Source of the DNA: Micromonospora sp. Llam0
GTDB taxonomy: Bacteria; Actinomycetota; Actinomycetes; Mycobacteriales; Micromonosporaceae
Assembly (NCBI RefSeq): GCF_003751085.1
Contig: NZ_RJJY01000002.1
Coordinates: 2,542,001 to 2,606,000, forward strand
Direction of reading: 5' to 3'
Length of the DNA: 64,000 nt
Shown: positions 25,891-34,695 of the stretch, in pieces
Layout: every line of letters begins with the position of its first letter
How positions within the stretch are numbered: the first letter of the stretch is position 1
Notes under the pieces: model-generated
Database searches by the model: none
Told to the model about the DNA's origin: nothing
Seen by the model: the letters and a program-made list of their open reading frames with translations, nothing else
Made by a program: the position numbers and the translations under genes

Positions 25891-27978
25891 TCACGACTCC
25901 CGGCGCCACAACAGCTCACAGATCCGGTCGATGGCGGCCCGCAGATGCCGCTTGTACGTGCTGGCCGGCAGACCGAGCCGGTCCGCCGCCGCCTCCTGGG
26001 TGGTCGGCCCGGCGAGGTAGGTGGCGGACAGCACCCGGTACAGCTTGGCATCGCGTGGGTCGTGCCGCAGCGACTCCGCCGCGTCGGTCAGCAGCGTCCG
26101 CAGCGTGTCCACCGGGTCCCGAACGCCTGACTGACCGGCGCCTGACTGGTCGGCGGACGGGCCGGCACCGGAACCGAGCACCAAACGGCTGCGGGTCAAC
26201 GGGTTGGCCCGCAGCGCCGACCCGTCGTGCAGCCGCCGCAGCGCCGACCGGACCGCCGCGTCGAAGTCGGGCCGGGAGAGCACCGTGTGCACCGGGGCGG
26301 CGACGACGGTGGCGGCCGCGCCGGTCGAGGACCGGGCCGGCGCGCCGGTCAGCGGCCACGCGGTCACCCGGGACGCCCACACGTCCACCGGGACCGCCCG
26401 CCAGTCGTGTGCGTACAGGTCGTACGTCCGGCCGTCGACCACCGGCCGGGGCCGGACCGGCTGGTGGTCGATGAACTCGGCCACTCCGACCGCCTCGTCG
26501 GCCAGCGTGAGGAACGACCAGGCGAGCCGCTGCGACCGGATCCACCACTGCAGGGTCCGGACGTGCATCAGATCCCGGACCGCGGAGCGCCGCCGCGCCG
26601 CCAGTGGGTAGCTGAACCGGGTGAGCAGGATGTGTTCTCCGGCCCGAGGCGGCGCGGCGGCGGCGGACCGCCAGACCGCCGCGACCACCGGGTCGGCGGC
26701 GATCTCGTCCGGGTCCGGGCCGGTGAGCCGCAGAGTCACCTGGAACCCGGCGACGGCTCCGTCGAGCGAACGCCGGTACACGTCGAACGCCTCCGGTTGG
26801 CGGTCCAGCCAGAAGCCGACCAGCTGGTCGGTGCCGTCGCCGGACTCCCGAACGATCCGCCGCAGGGTGGCGTGGTCGCCGGGCGTCGCCCGGTCCGGGT
26901 AGACCGCGCCGCCGCCGTGGCGCAGCGCGAACGGCGCCATCACGGCGGTGTCCTGCAGGATGTGGTAGAGCGAGCGGACCGCCGGCAGTACGGCGTCGCC
27001 GCTGGCGGCCCGCGCCCGGTGCAGCAGGTGGGCCGCCACCCGGGCGTGCATCACCTGGTAGCCGTGCGGGTCCCGCCAGCGCAGATCCGTGTCCAGCACA
27101 CTGCGTACCACGTCGTGCGGGACGACCCCGTCGCGGCCACTTTGGACGAATGGTAGCCGGCGCAGCCAGGCGAACAGTTCCGCCGCCGCCTCGCCGACCA
27201 CGGAACGCAGCAGGTCCTCGGTGGTGGTCAGCGCATGTGAGCAGGTCTCCAGCGCGAGCCGGTGCTGCGCCGACGGCAGCTCGCCGACCAGGTGGTGCAG
27301 CAGCGTCGCGACGACGTCCGGGGTCGGTGTCCAGGTGGCGGCGGCCCGGCGGTCACCGACGGCGACCGCGGCGGACAGGTTGAGCGCGAGCGGATGGCCG
27401 CCGGCGAAGCGCAGCACCGCGTCCCAGAGTTCACGAGGTACGCCGCGCCGGTCCAGCAGCTCGGTGGCCGCGTCCGGCGGCAGACCGCCGAGGCTCTCCA
27501 CCCGCAGTACGCCGGACCAGCCGAGGTCGGCCTGCCACTCGCAGTCCGGTGCCTGCCGGCCGGCGACCACCACGACGACGCCGTCCGGGATGCGCGGCAG
27601 GAACCGGTCCCGCAGCCAGCCTTCCAGGCCCTGGCAGCGTTCGAATGTGTCGACCAGCAGGACGGCCGGGGCGCCGCTGAGCGCGGCGTAGGCGGCCGCG
27701 GTGAACCCGGCCGGGGACGGGTCGATGCCGGCGCCGTCGACCTGGACGACGATCCGGCCGGCGTCGCGGGCGAGGGCGGCGAACCGACGCAGCAACATGG
27801 ACTTGCCGATGCCGCCGGGGCCGTGCACGAACCACACCGGACATCCGTCGGGCGCGCCGGCGAGTGCGGCCCGGAAGGCGTCCAGTTCGGCGGTACGGCC
27901 GACGAACGCCTCCTCGCGGGCCGTTCCCAGTCGGTTTGCCAGCCGCCCAGCCACCGCACCCCCCGTGATCTGGTCCAC
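25891..27978 (-). CDS. paralogous AAA/STAND-like ATPase with GNAT-like middle and HTH
   Basis: A 695-residue paralogue of the gene that faces it, with the same domain order: EEAFVGRTAELDAFRAAL, Walker A GPGGIGKSM (about residue 53), Walker B AVLLVDTFERC, FAGGHPLALNLSAAV, a GNAT-like segment (GFQVTLRLTG, HILLTRFSYPL) and the terminal HTH QEAAADRLGLPASTYKRHL. The genes are separated by 22 bp tail to tail. The GTG at 27978 lies 6 nt after a -10 hexamer TAGTAT (27989-27984, minus strand), so the mRNA is probably leaderless, as for the partner. Strong conservation of the HTH suggests related DNA targets. Confidence 0.7.
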   Translation of the reverse strand: MDQITGGAVAGRLANRLGTAREEAFVGRTAELDAFRAALAGAPDGCPVWFVHGPGGIGKSMLLRRFAALARDAGRIVVQVDGAGIDPSPAGFTAAAYAALSGAPAVLLVDTFERCQGLEGWLRDRFLPRIPDGVVVVVAGRQAPDCEWQADLGWSGVLRVESLGGLPPDAATELLDRRGVPRELWDAVLRFAGGHPLALNLSAAVAVGDRRAAATWTPTPDVVATLLHHLVGELPSAQHRLALETCSHALTTTEDLLRSVVGEAAAELFAWLRRLPFVQSGRDGVVPHDVVRSVLDTDLRWRDPHGYQVMHARVAAHLLHRARAASGDAVLPAVRSLYHILQDTAVMAPFALRHGGGAVYPDRATPGDHATLRRIVRESGDGTDQLVGFWLDRQPEAFDVYRRSLDGAVAGFQVTLRLTGPDPDEIAADPVVAAVWRSAAAAPPRAGEHILLTRFSYPLAARRRSAVRDLMHVRTLQWWIRSQRLAWSFLTLADEAVGVAEFIDHQPVRPRPVVDGRTYDLYAHDWRAVPVDVWASRVTAWPLTGAPARSSTGAAATVVAAPVHTVLSRPDFDAAVRSALRRLHDGSALRANPLTRSRLVLGSGAGPSADQSGAGQSGVRDPVDTLRTLLTDAAESLRHDPRDAKLYRVLSATYLAGPTTQEAAADRLGLPASTYKRHLRAAIDRICELLWRRES

Positions 27979-27983
27979 CAGGC

Positions 27984-27989
27984 ATACTA
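27984..27989 (-). promoter_or_regulatory. -10 element TAGTAT, probable leaderless start
   Basis: The hexamer ends 5 nt before the GTG start of the ATPase gene, placing the transcription start at the start codon. No ribosome-binding site is present. Confidence 0.5.
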
Positions 27990-28862
27990 CGGTGGGTTAC
28001 CGTCGGTGCTGAACGGCAGCCCGGCTGCTGCGTCGAGCGGTCGGCTCGCTTCGCCGGCCGGTAGCAGCCCGTCGCGCTGGGTGCCCGCCGGGATGTCTCC
28101 GGTGGCCGGCCTGCCCGCGCCGGGTCGCCACCAGTTGGCCCGGCCGAGCAGCGCCATCGTGGCCGGTACCAGCAGGCCACGGATGATCGTGGCGTCCACT
28201 GCGATCGCCACCGCCATCCCGAGCCCGAACATCTTGATCACCGGGCTCGGGTTGAGCACGAAGCTGGCGAAGACACAGACCATGATCAACGCGGCGGAGG
28301 TGATCACCCGCCCGGTGGCGGCCAGCCCGGTCCGTACCGACAGCAGGTTCATCACCGCCGCCTTGACCGCGAGCACGGGTGCCCGGAACGCGAACAGCAG
28401 CAGCAACGCGGAGAGCGCCACCACCACGGCGATCACCCACGGCATTCGGTCGGCGACCCGTTCGGTGAGATCGGACTTGATCGCCACCGCGCCGGTGACG
28501 TGCAGCTGTCCGCCGTACGGCTGGACCTCCCGTAGCGCCGCCACGGTGTCCACGGTGGCCGGATCGCTGGGGGCGGTGGTCGGCTGCATCCGCAGCGTAC
28601 TCACCCGACCGCCGTCGGAGACGGCCGGTGGCGCGACCGCGCGGCGGCCGGCGGGGTCACCGACACCACGTGCGGTGCCTGCTCGACCCGGTCGAGCGCG
28701 GCGGTGACCGCCGCGACGTTCGCCGGATCGTCCAACCGACCGTCGCCCGCTTCGAAGATCAGCTGCCCGCTGGCCTCGTCGCTGCCGGAGAAATGCTCGT
28801 CGGCCAGGTCCCGCTGCCGACCGCGCCCATCATCCGGTGGACGGCACCGGTCTCCACGCTGT
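27987..28862 (-). pseudogene. MMPL/RND-type membrane transporter, decayed
   Basis: Remnants of an MmpL transporter. The upstream piece (about 28800-28620) reads DLADEHFSGSDEASGQLIFE and APHVVSVTPP from the periplasmic domain, then shifts frame near 28640. The downstream piece (28604-27987) continues with GGRVSTLRMQPTTAP, TERVADRMPWVIAVVV and the terminal helices GLAATGRVITSAALIMVCVFA and FGLGMAVAIAVDATIIR. The family sequence between MNLLSV and RTGLAATGR (several helices and the MDYEVFLLSR motif) is missing, and the N-terminal first helix is absent. It cannot make a working pump. It overlaps the promoter of the ATPase gene next to it. Confidence 0.8.
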
Positions 28863-29744
28863 TCACGCCGGCTCCCCGCACTTGTCGGTGTCTGACGGCG
28901 TCGCCCGTCCGGCGGGCCGCAGGCCGTCTCCGCCGACGGCGACGGACTCGCCGGTGATCTCCAGGCGCAGCCCGTCGGCGGTCGCGGTCAGTCCGTGGTA
29001 CGCCAGCCCGGCCGGCAGATCGGGCAGCTCCCGTTCGATCCGACGCTGCCCGAGGGCACCGGCGCCGAGGGCACCGGCCAGCTGGTCGGCGGAGCGGCGC
29101 AGCCCGAACACCTCGACCTCCACCGGCTCGATCCGCAACATGCGGCCGTCGAGCACGGGTACGGCGTACACGGTCACCGGCACGGCCTGGCCGAAGATCG
29201 TCGCTGTCACGTCGACGATCAGCTGGCCGTTGTCGCTGCCGCGAATCTGCACGTCGGCCCCGGAAAGCAGACCGCCGAAAGAGTCTGCCGATTCTCCGTC
29301 AGTCCCGCCGCCGGCCCAGTTGTCGGTCAGCGTGTCCAGTCGCGTGAGGTCGACCGTGAGCGCGGCGTACAGCTGACCGATCCGGATCTCGACCGGGCCC
29401 GAACCGGCGGAGCCGGCACCGGCCGCTGCCAGGCCGCCGTCGATCTCGACGTCGCGCACCTCGGCGGTTACCCCGGCGATCGGCAGCTCGCTTCCGCCGA
29501 AGCGGTCGGCGGTGACGGTGAGACCGGCGAACCGGCCGGCCAACGCCTGCGTCACGAACGGGAAGCCGTGTACGTCGACCTGCGGCGGCTCGGCCAGCCC
29601 GAGGACGCAGGCGGCGGCGTCGGCGAGCCGGCCGCCGACCACCCCGGCGGCGATCCGGTCCGCGACGACCAGACTCCCGGGGATCAGCAGCGCCACGGTG
29701 AGCAGCAGCCATCCCCGCCGGTTGCGAGGTCTCCAGATGCGCAT
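28863..29744 (-). CDS. DUF2993/LmeA-like lipid-binding protein
   Basis: A 293-residue protein with an N-terminal membrane anchor or signal (GWLLLTVALLIPGSLVVADRIA, residues 10-31), then an alternating-strand periplasmic domain (VDVHGFPFVTQALAGRFAGLTVTADR) typical of DUF2993 proteins. The mycobacterial relative LmeA binds phosphoinositides and helps lipomannan elongation; a comparable cell-envelope role is plausible. The ATG at 29744 begins MRIWRPRNRRGW, a positively charged N-region. It overlaps the end of the decayed MmpL gene, which is also an envelope-lipid function. Confidence 0.8.
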   Translation of the reverse strand: MRIWRPRNRRGWLLLTVALLIPGSLVVADRIAAGVVGGRLADAAACVLGLAEPPQVDVHGFPFVTQALAGRFAGLTVTADRFGGSELPIAGVTAEVRDVEIDGGLAAAGAGSAGSGPVEIRIGQLYAALTVDLTRLDTLTDNWAGGGTDGESADSFGGLLSGADVQIRGSDNGQLIVDVTATIFGQAVPVTVYAVPVLDGRMLRIEPVEVEVFGLRRSADQLAGALGAGALGQRRIERELPDLPAGLAYHGLTATADGLRLEITGESVAVGGDGLRPAGRATPSDTDKCGEPA

Positions 29745-29865
29745 GCCCCGATCACACCCGGCTGCGGTGCAAGCCGGACGTGAGTTCGATGAGAACCCGT
29801 TAAGAACTGCCCGCACCGCTGCAACCGCACCAGCTCGTCCCGTGGTTCCGGGCGGCGGATGAAGA

Positions 29866-29894
29866 TGTAGGTACTATGGTTGAGTTGTAGGCAC
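29866..29894 (+). promoter_or_regulatory. vapBC promoter with 20-bp spaced direct repeats
   Basis: TGTAGGTAC (29866-29874) and TGTAGGCAC (29886-29894) are spaced by exactly 20 bp, two helical turns. The -10-like TACTAT overlaps the first copy. A fit to VapB-VapC autoregulation is inference. Confidence 0.45.
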
Positions 29895-29910
29895 AGTTAG
29901 GGGGGTCAGG

Positions 29911-30195
29911 TTGAGCACCGTGTCCGTACGTGAATTCTCGTACAACCCGAGTGCCATGTTCGCCAGGGTCGAGCGTGGCGAAACGCTCGAGGTCACCCGG
30001 CACGGCACCGTGATCGCCGTGCTGCTACCTGGTTCGGCCGCCCTCAGCCGCTACTCGCCGCTGGTCGCGAAGGGCCTGATCAAACTCGCCACGACCACGA
30101 CGAGCGACTTGGACCAAATCCCGCACTTCGACGTACCAGAGGACGCGTCACCGCTGGACCTGCTGCTCGAAGCCCGTGAGGACGAGGACCGTTGA
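29911..30195 (+). CDS. vapB: antitoxin, Phd/VapB type
   Basis: 94 residues. The N-terminal VSVREFSYNPSAMFARVERGETLEVTRHGTVIAVLLP is the Phd/YefM-type DNA-binding and dimerisation domain; the acidic C-terminus (LLLEAREDEDR) would wrap the toxin. TTG at 29911 follows a GGGGGG purine tract. Coupled to the toxin gene by a 4-bp overlap. Confidence 0.85.
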   Translation: MSTVSVREFSYNPSAMFARVERGETLEVTRHGTVIAVLLPGSAALSRYSPLVAKGLIKLATTTTSDLDQIPHFDVPEDASPLDLLLEAREDEDR

Positions 30196-30584
30196 TCTAC
30201 CTTGACTCCTCGGCTCTCGCCACCCTCGTCTCTGGCCGGTCGTACGCGCCCGAGTTGCGCGAGTACCTTGCCGATCAACCTGCGGCACCGATGGCCACGT
30301 CGACCCTCGGGTTCGTCGAGACCGTCCGTACTCTCGACACGATCGGTGACTACCCCGACATAATGTCGGATCTGCTTCGCAACTTCACCGAGATCCTGCT
30401 GACCGCCGAGGTCCGGGACGCCGCCGCGCTCGTACCACCAGGTGCGCGGTCCCTGGACGCGATCCACATCGCAAGCGCTCAGGTGCTGGGCGACGCCCTG
30501 ACGGTCCTGATCAGTTACGACAAGCGGATGCTGGACATCGCCCGCACGATCGGACTACCGACAGCCTGCCCCGGTCTCAGCTAG
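30192..30584 (+). CDS. vapC: PIN-domain toxin VapC
   Basis: A 130-residue PIN ribonuclease. Acidic residues of the active site are visible: MIYLDSSALA (Asp5), FVETVRTLD (Glu about 42), SLDAIHIASA (Asp about 94) and SYDKRMLD (Asp about 113). VapC toxins cleave tRNA or rRNA when released from VapB. The TTG start overlaps the stop of vapB, ensuring coupled translation. Confidence 0.88.
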   Translation: MIYLDSSALATLVSGRSYAPELREYLADQPAAPMATSTLGFVETVRTLDTIGDYPDIMSDLLRNFTEILLTAEVRDAAALVPPGARSLDAIHIASAQVLGDALTVLISYDKRMLDIARTIGLPTACPGLS

Positions 30585-30605
30585 GTCGCTGGTCGGACTA
30601 CGGCG

Positions 30606-31568
30606 TTACGAGCCCAGGCCTGCTCGGCCGCAGCACTTCTTGTACTTGATACCCGACCCGCACCAGCACGGATCGTTACGTGCCGGTGGCCAGACGATGG
30701 TGTCCTGGTCGGCGGCCAGCCTGGCGTACCGGGTCTTCACCGCCGAGTCGAGCGGCGACTCACCGATCCGCTCGGCGAACTCGGACAACCCGGCAACCGT
30801 GGCCGGCACCACCCGGATCGCCGGCACCCCGCTGTCGGCCAGGCCGCGCCAGCGACGCTCCGCCGCCGGAAAGTACTCCTCATCAGGGTCGACGTACGCA
30901 TCAGGCCACCGGCGGCGGGCCTCGGCCCGCTCGGCGCGCTGAAACACCAGCAGCCGCAACTGATCAGGTATCCGACCCGACTCGAAGTGCTCACGCGCCT
31001 CGTCCAGCGTCGTCGGCAGTCCGGTCGGCTCTGCCATCTGCTGCGCCGGTGCCGCCGGGGCGATCTCGTCGGTGGCATCGGCCGGCAACCCGAGCTGGCG
31101 CCGGACCTCGCGCCGGGCCCGGACCATCACCGACGACATCTGCATCCAGCCGTCCGGCCCGCGCAGTGCCTCGAGATCCTCGGGCGTCAGGCGGGCGACG
31201 GCCCGGTCGTACCATTCCAGCGCCGCCGGCAGGTCACCGCGTTCGGCCAGCAACTCGGCTACGAGAGTGCACTGCCCTTCACCCAGGTCGGGGTCGCGGG
31301 CGAGCCGGGCGAGTTCCGTGTACGCCTCGCTGTCCGCCCCGGCCTCGAACTCGATCCCGGCCAGGTCGCACCGCGCGTAGCAGCCGTCCTCGCCGCCCGC
31401 CGCGATCAGCTCGGCCAGCAGCTTGCGTGCCCGGTCGAGCTGGCCGGCCACCCGCCACGCCTCGGCCGCTTCCAGCAGGAGGTCGGCCCGCTCGTCCGGA
31501 TACTTCTCCGCGTCGGCCTCAAGCGCCGCCGCCCGCGCGGCGGCTTGGTTCGCCGGTTTCGTCGCCAC
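30606..31568 (-). CDS. TPR-like protein with C-terminal SEC-C zinc motif
   Basis: A 320-residue soluble protein. The first 140 residues are helical hairpins of TPR type (LLLEAAEAWRVAGQLDRARKLL, LVAELLAERGDLPAALEWYDRAV). The C-terminus NDPCWCGSGIKYKKCCG is a SEC-C metal-binding motif, as at the end of SecA, which binds SecB or ribosomes. Members with TPR plus SEC-C are common and uncharacterised. GTG 31568 begins MATKPANQAAARAA. Confidence 0.85.
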   Translation of the reverse strand: MATKPANQAAARAAALEADAEKYPDERADLLLEAAEAWRVAGQLDRARKLLAELIAAGGEDGCYARCDLAGIEFEAGADSEAYTELARLARDPDLGEGQCTLVAELLAERGDLPAALEWYDRAVARLTPEDLEALRGPDGWMQMSSVMVRARREVRRQLGLPADATDEIAPAAPAQQMAEPTGLPTTLDEAREHFESGRIPDQLRLLVFQRAERAEARRRWPDAYVDPDEEYFPAAERRWRGLADSGVPAIRVVPATVAGLSEFAERIGESPLDSAVKTRYARLAADQDTIVWPPARNDPCWCGSGIKYKKCCGRAGLGS

Positions 31569-31601
31569 GGCCGGAGACCGTACCCGTTGTGCCCGCCGAC
31601 G

Positions 31602-33074
31602 TCACCGCGACACTCCCGTCCGGAGCGCGGCCGGGACGGTGAACCAGATGGTGGTCCCGCCGCCGGGAGTGGTGTCGGCGCCGACCTCGCCGCCGAGCGC
31701 CCGTACCGCGTCGGCGACGATCGCCAACCCGAGCCCGCTGCCCTCGGTGGCGCCGCCCGCCGCGCCCGCCCGGTAGAAGCGGTCGAAGACCCGTTCGGCG
31801 GCCTCCGGGGTCAGCCCTGGCCCGGTGTCCGACACCGCCACCCGCACCCGGCCGGCGTCGGTGTGCACCGACACCTCGGCGTTCGCTTCGACCGGCGTGT
31901 GCGCCCGTACGTTGGCCAGCAGGTTCGCCAGCACCCGCCGCAACGCGTCCGCGTCACCGGCGACGAGCAGATGTGGTGGCGAGTCCAGCGCGATCACCCG
32001 CTGCGGTTCGACGGCGAGCGCGTCGGCGACCGCGTCGCGGGCCAGCACCGCGATGTCGACCGGCTCGTCCTGCAACTGCGGCTCGGCGTCCAGCCGGGCC
32101 AGAAACAGCAGGTCGGACACCATTGTGGACATCCGGGCGGCCTCGTCGTCGAGCCGGCGCAGCACGTCCGGCCGGCGCTGCTCGTCGACCATGCCGCCGC
32201 GCAGCAACTGGGTGTAGCCGCGGATCACGGTGAGCGGGGTGCGCAGCTCGTGCGACGCGTCCGCGACGAACGACCGCATCCGCTGCTCGGAACGCTCCCG
32301 CACGGCCAACGCGGCGAGGATCCGGTCCAGCATGCCGTTCACCGCCAGGGTCAGCCGGCCGGCCTCGGTACGCCGTACCCGTCGGGGGTCGTCGGTGATC
32401 GGCACCCGGCGGTCCAACTGCCCGCCGGCGATCGCGTCGGCGGTCCGCGCGATGTCGTCCAACGGCCGCATCCGGGCCACGATCAGCATCCGGGCCAGAA
32501 ACGCCAGCAGTACGGCGACCGCCACCGAGACCAGCACCTCGATGCCGAGCAGCCGCGCCACGGTCTCCCGGACCGGGGCCAGCGGCAGCCCCAGCAGCAC
32601 CACGCCGGGGCCGGCGTCGACGGTCACCACCCGGTACCCCCCTTCTGGGGTGGTGACGCTGGTCAGCGGGGACCGCCCGCCGGGCGGTGGGGCCGGTGCG
32701 GCGTCCAGCAGCGGGGTCGCCGGCACCGGCGCCGTCGACGCGAACCGGGTCAGCTCGCCGTCACCGGTCCGGATCTCCACCAGGAACTCGGTGGGACCGA
32801 TCACCGCCCGTACCGTCTGGTCCCGCAGGTCCCGCTCGCCGACCCGGGCGATCTGCCGGCTGCCGCTGGCGACCAGCGCGGCGGCGGTGGTGAGCTGCTC
32901 GTCGGTCCGGTTCATCAGCTGCTGGCGCAACGCGACCGCGCTGACCACACCGGTGATCAGCAGCGCGGCGCAGGTGAGCGCCACGGTGGCGGCGATCAGC
33001 GAGCCGCGCAGCGACCAGCGCGGCGCCCGGCGGGTGCGACCGTGCGGTGCCCGGCGGGTGCGACGCGGCGGCAC
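31602..33074 (-). CDS. sensor histidine kinase (OmpR-pair type)
   Basis: A 490-residue membrane kinase: TM1 about 25-50 (LIAATVALTCAALLITGVV), an extracytoplasmic sensor of about 115 residues, TM2 about 170-195 (IEVLVSVAVAVLLAFLARM), HAMP, the dimerisation helix with the phospho-His in SFVADASHELRTPLTVIRG (His about 275), and the ATPase domain with N box NLLANVRAHTP, DTGPGL and GSGLGLAIV. It starts 3 bp after the regulator gene on the same strand. Layout and helix sequence resemble TcrY/TrcS-type actinobacterial kinases; signal unknown. Confidence 0.93.
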   Translation of the reverse strand: MPPRRTRRAPHGRTRRAPRWSLRGSLIAATVALTCAALLITGVVSAVALRQQLMNRTDEQLTTAAALVASGSRQIARVGERDLRDQTVRAVIGPTEFLVEIRTGDGELTRFASTAPVPATPLLDAAPAPPPGGRSPLTSVTTPEGGYRVVTVDAGPGVVLLGLPLAPVRETVARLLGIEVLVSVAVAVLLAFLARMLIVARMRPLDDIARTADAIAGGQLDRRVPITDDPRRVRRTEAGRLTLAVNGMLDRILAALAVRERSEQRMRSFVADASHELRTPLTVIRGYTQLLRGGMVDEQRRPDVLRRLDDEAARMSTMVSDLLFLARLDAEPQLQDEPVDIAVLARDAVADALAVEPQRVIALDSPPHLLVAGDADALRRVLANLLANVRAHTPVEANAEVSVHTDAGRVRVAVSDTGPGLTPEAAERVFDRFYRAGAAGGATEGSGLGLAIVADAVRALGGEVGADTTPGGGTTIWFTVPAALRTGVSR

Positions 33075-33077
33075 GGC

Positions 33078-33827
33078 TCACCCCTGCACGGCGGTACGCA
33101 GCGCGTAGCCGAAGCCGCGGTGGGTGACGATCAGTGGCTCACCCAGCGGGTCCAGTTTGCGGCGCAGGTAGCCGATGTAGGTGTCGACGACGTTCGACTC
33201 ACCTCCGAAGTCGTAGCGCCACACCGCCTCCAGGATCTGGCTGCGGGACAGCACCCGGCCGGAGTTGAGCATCAGGTAGCGCAGCAGTTTGAACTCGGTC
33301 GGCGACAACTGGACCGGGGTGCCGGCCCGCTGCACCAGCAGAGTGTCCTCGTCCAACTCCAGGTCGGCGTAGCGCAGCATGGAACCGGCCCGGCCGGCCG
33401 TCCCAGCCGGATCGCCCGGCCCGGCGGGACCGTCGCGCCCGGCGGGACCGGAGCCGACCCGGCGCAGCACCGCCCGTACCCGGGCCAGCAGTTCCTCCAC
33501 CGCGAACGGCTTGGTCAGGTAGTCGTCACCACCGAGGGTGAGCCCGGAGACCAGGTCGCGGCGGGCGTCGCGGGCGGTCAGGAAGACGATGCCGAACCGG
33601 TGGCCGCGTTGCCGTAGCCGCCGGCACAGGTCGAAGCCGTCGCCGTCGGGCAGCATCACGTCGAGTACGACGAGGTCCGGTCGCTCCGACTCGGCGAGCT
33701 GCTCCGCCTGCGCCACGGTGGTCGCGGAGTCGACGGCGAAGCCGTGGAAGGTGAGCACGGTGACCAGCATGTCGACGATGTTCGGTTGGTCGTCGACGAC
33801 CAGGATGCGCGCCGATGCGTTGCCCAT
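33078..33827 (-). CDS. OmpR-family response regulator
   Basis: 249 residues: receiver domain 1-125 with the acidic pocket DD (12-13), phospho-acceptor Asp56 in LVVLDVMLPDGDG and Lys in DDYLTKPF; an Ala/Gly/Pro linker of about 30 residues that is longer than usual (GSGPAGRDGPAGPGDPAG); and a winged HTH (LSPTEFKLLRYLM, RSQILEAVWRYDFGGESNVVDTYIGYLRRKL). ATG 33827. It heads the operon with the kinase. Confidence 0.94.
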   Translation of the reverse strand: MGNASARILVVDDQPNIVDMLVTVLTFHGFAVDSATTVAQAEQLAESERPDLVVLDVMLPDGDGFDLCRRLRQRGHRFGIVFLTARDARRDLVSGLTLGGDDYLTKPFAVEELLARVRAVLRRVGSGPAGRDGPAGPGDPAGTAGRAGSMLRYADLELDEDTLLVQRAGTPVQLSPTEFKLLRYLMLNSGRVLSRSQILEAVWRYDFGGESNVVDTYIGYLRRKLDPLGEPLIVTHRGFGYALRTAVQG

Positions 33828-33896
33828 GTCTGCTGATCAGATCACGCAATCATGGGAGAAGGATGAGAACCGGCGGCACCGGTCAGCCGTGGTCCG

Positions 33897-34388
33897 TCAC
33901 AGGCAGCACCAGCAGTAGAGGTGGTCACCGGCGTCGCGGGCTCGTCGGGCGAGACCGGCGATCGCCTCGATCACCGGGACGAGCTCGCCTTCGGGCAGCG
34001 GGCCGGAGTGGGCGAACTCGTCGATCCGCCCCCACCGCGCCGACAGCTCCGGCAGCTGGCCGCCGCTGATCGAGGCGAGGGTGTCCCGGGTGGCGTCGTC
34101 GAGGCCGAACAACCACGGGCCTTCCTCCTCCGGACTCCAGAGCAGCCGGCTCTGCACCAGGCCGGCCCGCCAGGGCGCATCCCGGACGAAGCTGACGAGC
34201 TGGCCGAGAGCGACCGGAGGGTCGATCCACTTGAAGCCGACGGCGTCCACGGCAACGACGCCGGTGCCATGGACGCCGTCGCCGCTGGCAGCGGTGTTGC
34301 GGGCGACCGGTCCACCGCCGAGATCGTCCATCAACGCGATCGCCGCGCCGTCGTCGGTGGACCGGAAGTAGTCGTACAGCACACCCAT
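33897..34388 (-). CDS. hypothetical 163-residue protein (DUF1877/immunity-like)
   Basis: A soluble acidic protein starting MGVLYDYFRSTDDGAAI, a pattern seen in DUF1877/YfbM-like and contact-dependent immunity-like proteins (weak similarity). It ends with CWCCL. ATG 34388 was preferred to GTG 34397; a GGGG purine stretch lies upstream. No neighbour clarifies its function. Confidence 0.6.
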   Translation of the reverse strand: MGVLYDYFRSTDDGAAIALMDDLGGGPVARNTAASGDGVHGTGVVAVDAVGFKWIDPPVALGQLVSFVRDAPWRAGLVQSRLLWSPEEEGPWLFGLDDATRDTLASISGGQLPELSARWGRIDEFAHSGPLPEGELVPVIEAIAGLARRARDAGDHLYCWCCL

Positions 34389-34409
34389 GCCGGTCACCCC
34401 ACCACATGG

Positions 34410-34695
34410 ATGAATCAGCTACGGGCACGTCGGCGGCGTACAGCTGATGTCGTTGGTGCCCGGCGAGACCACCCCGACGGTACGGATGACGGCCGCCGAC
34501 GGGGTACGGGCGATCGACGTGGCCGACCGGGCGCTCGCCACCGGGGTGATCCGGCCGGGGCAGGAACCGCCCCGCTGGCCGGGACCCCGGTTCTGGCTGT
34601 GGCCGGCGGTGGGTCTGGTCGTCGCGGCGCTGCTGCTGCCGGTCGCGTACCGTGCTGCGGGTGTCCGACGCCGACTTCCTGACCACCACCCGTGA
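34410..34695 (+). pseudogene. C-terminal fragment of a membrane-anchored protein
   Basis: A frame reading GGVQLMSLVPGETTPTVRMT and ending with one hydrophobic helix (FWLWPAVGLVVAALLLPVAY) and a basic tail. It has no proper N-terminus (ATG 34448 lies inside the conserved-looking stretch), and it overlaps the methyltransferase start by 44 bp. Probably the end of a deleted gene; a small real protein is possible. Confidence 0.35.
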
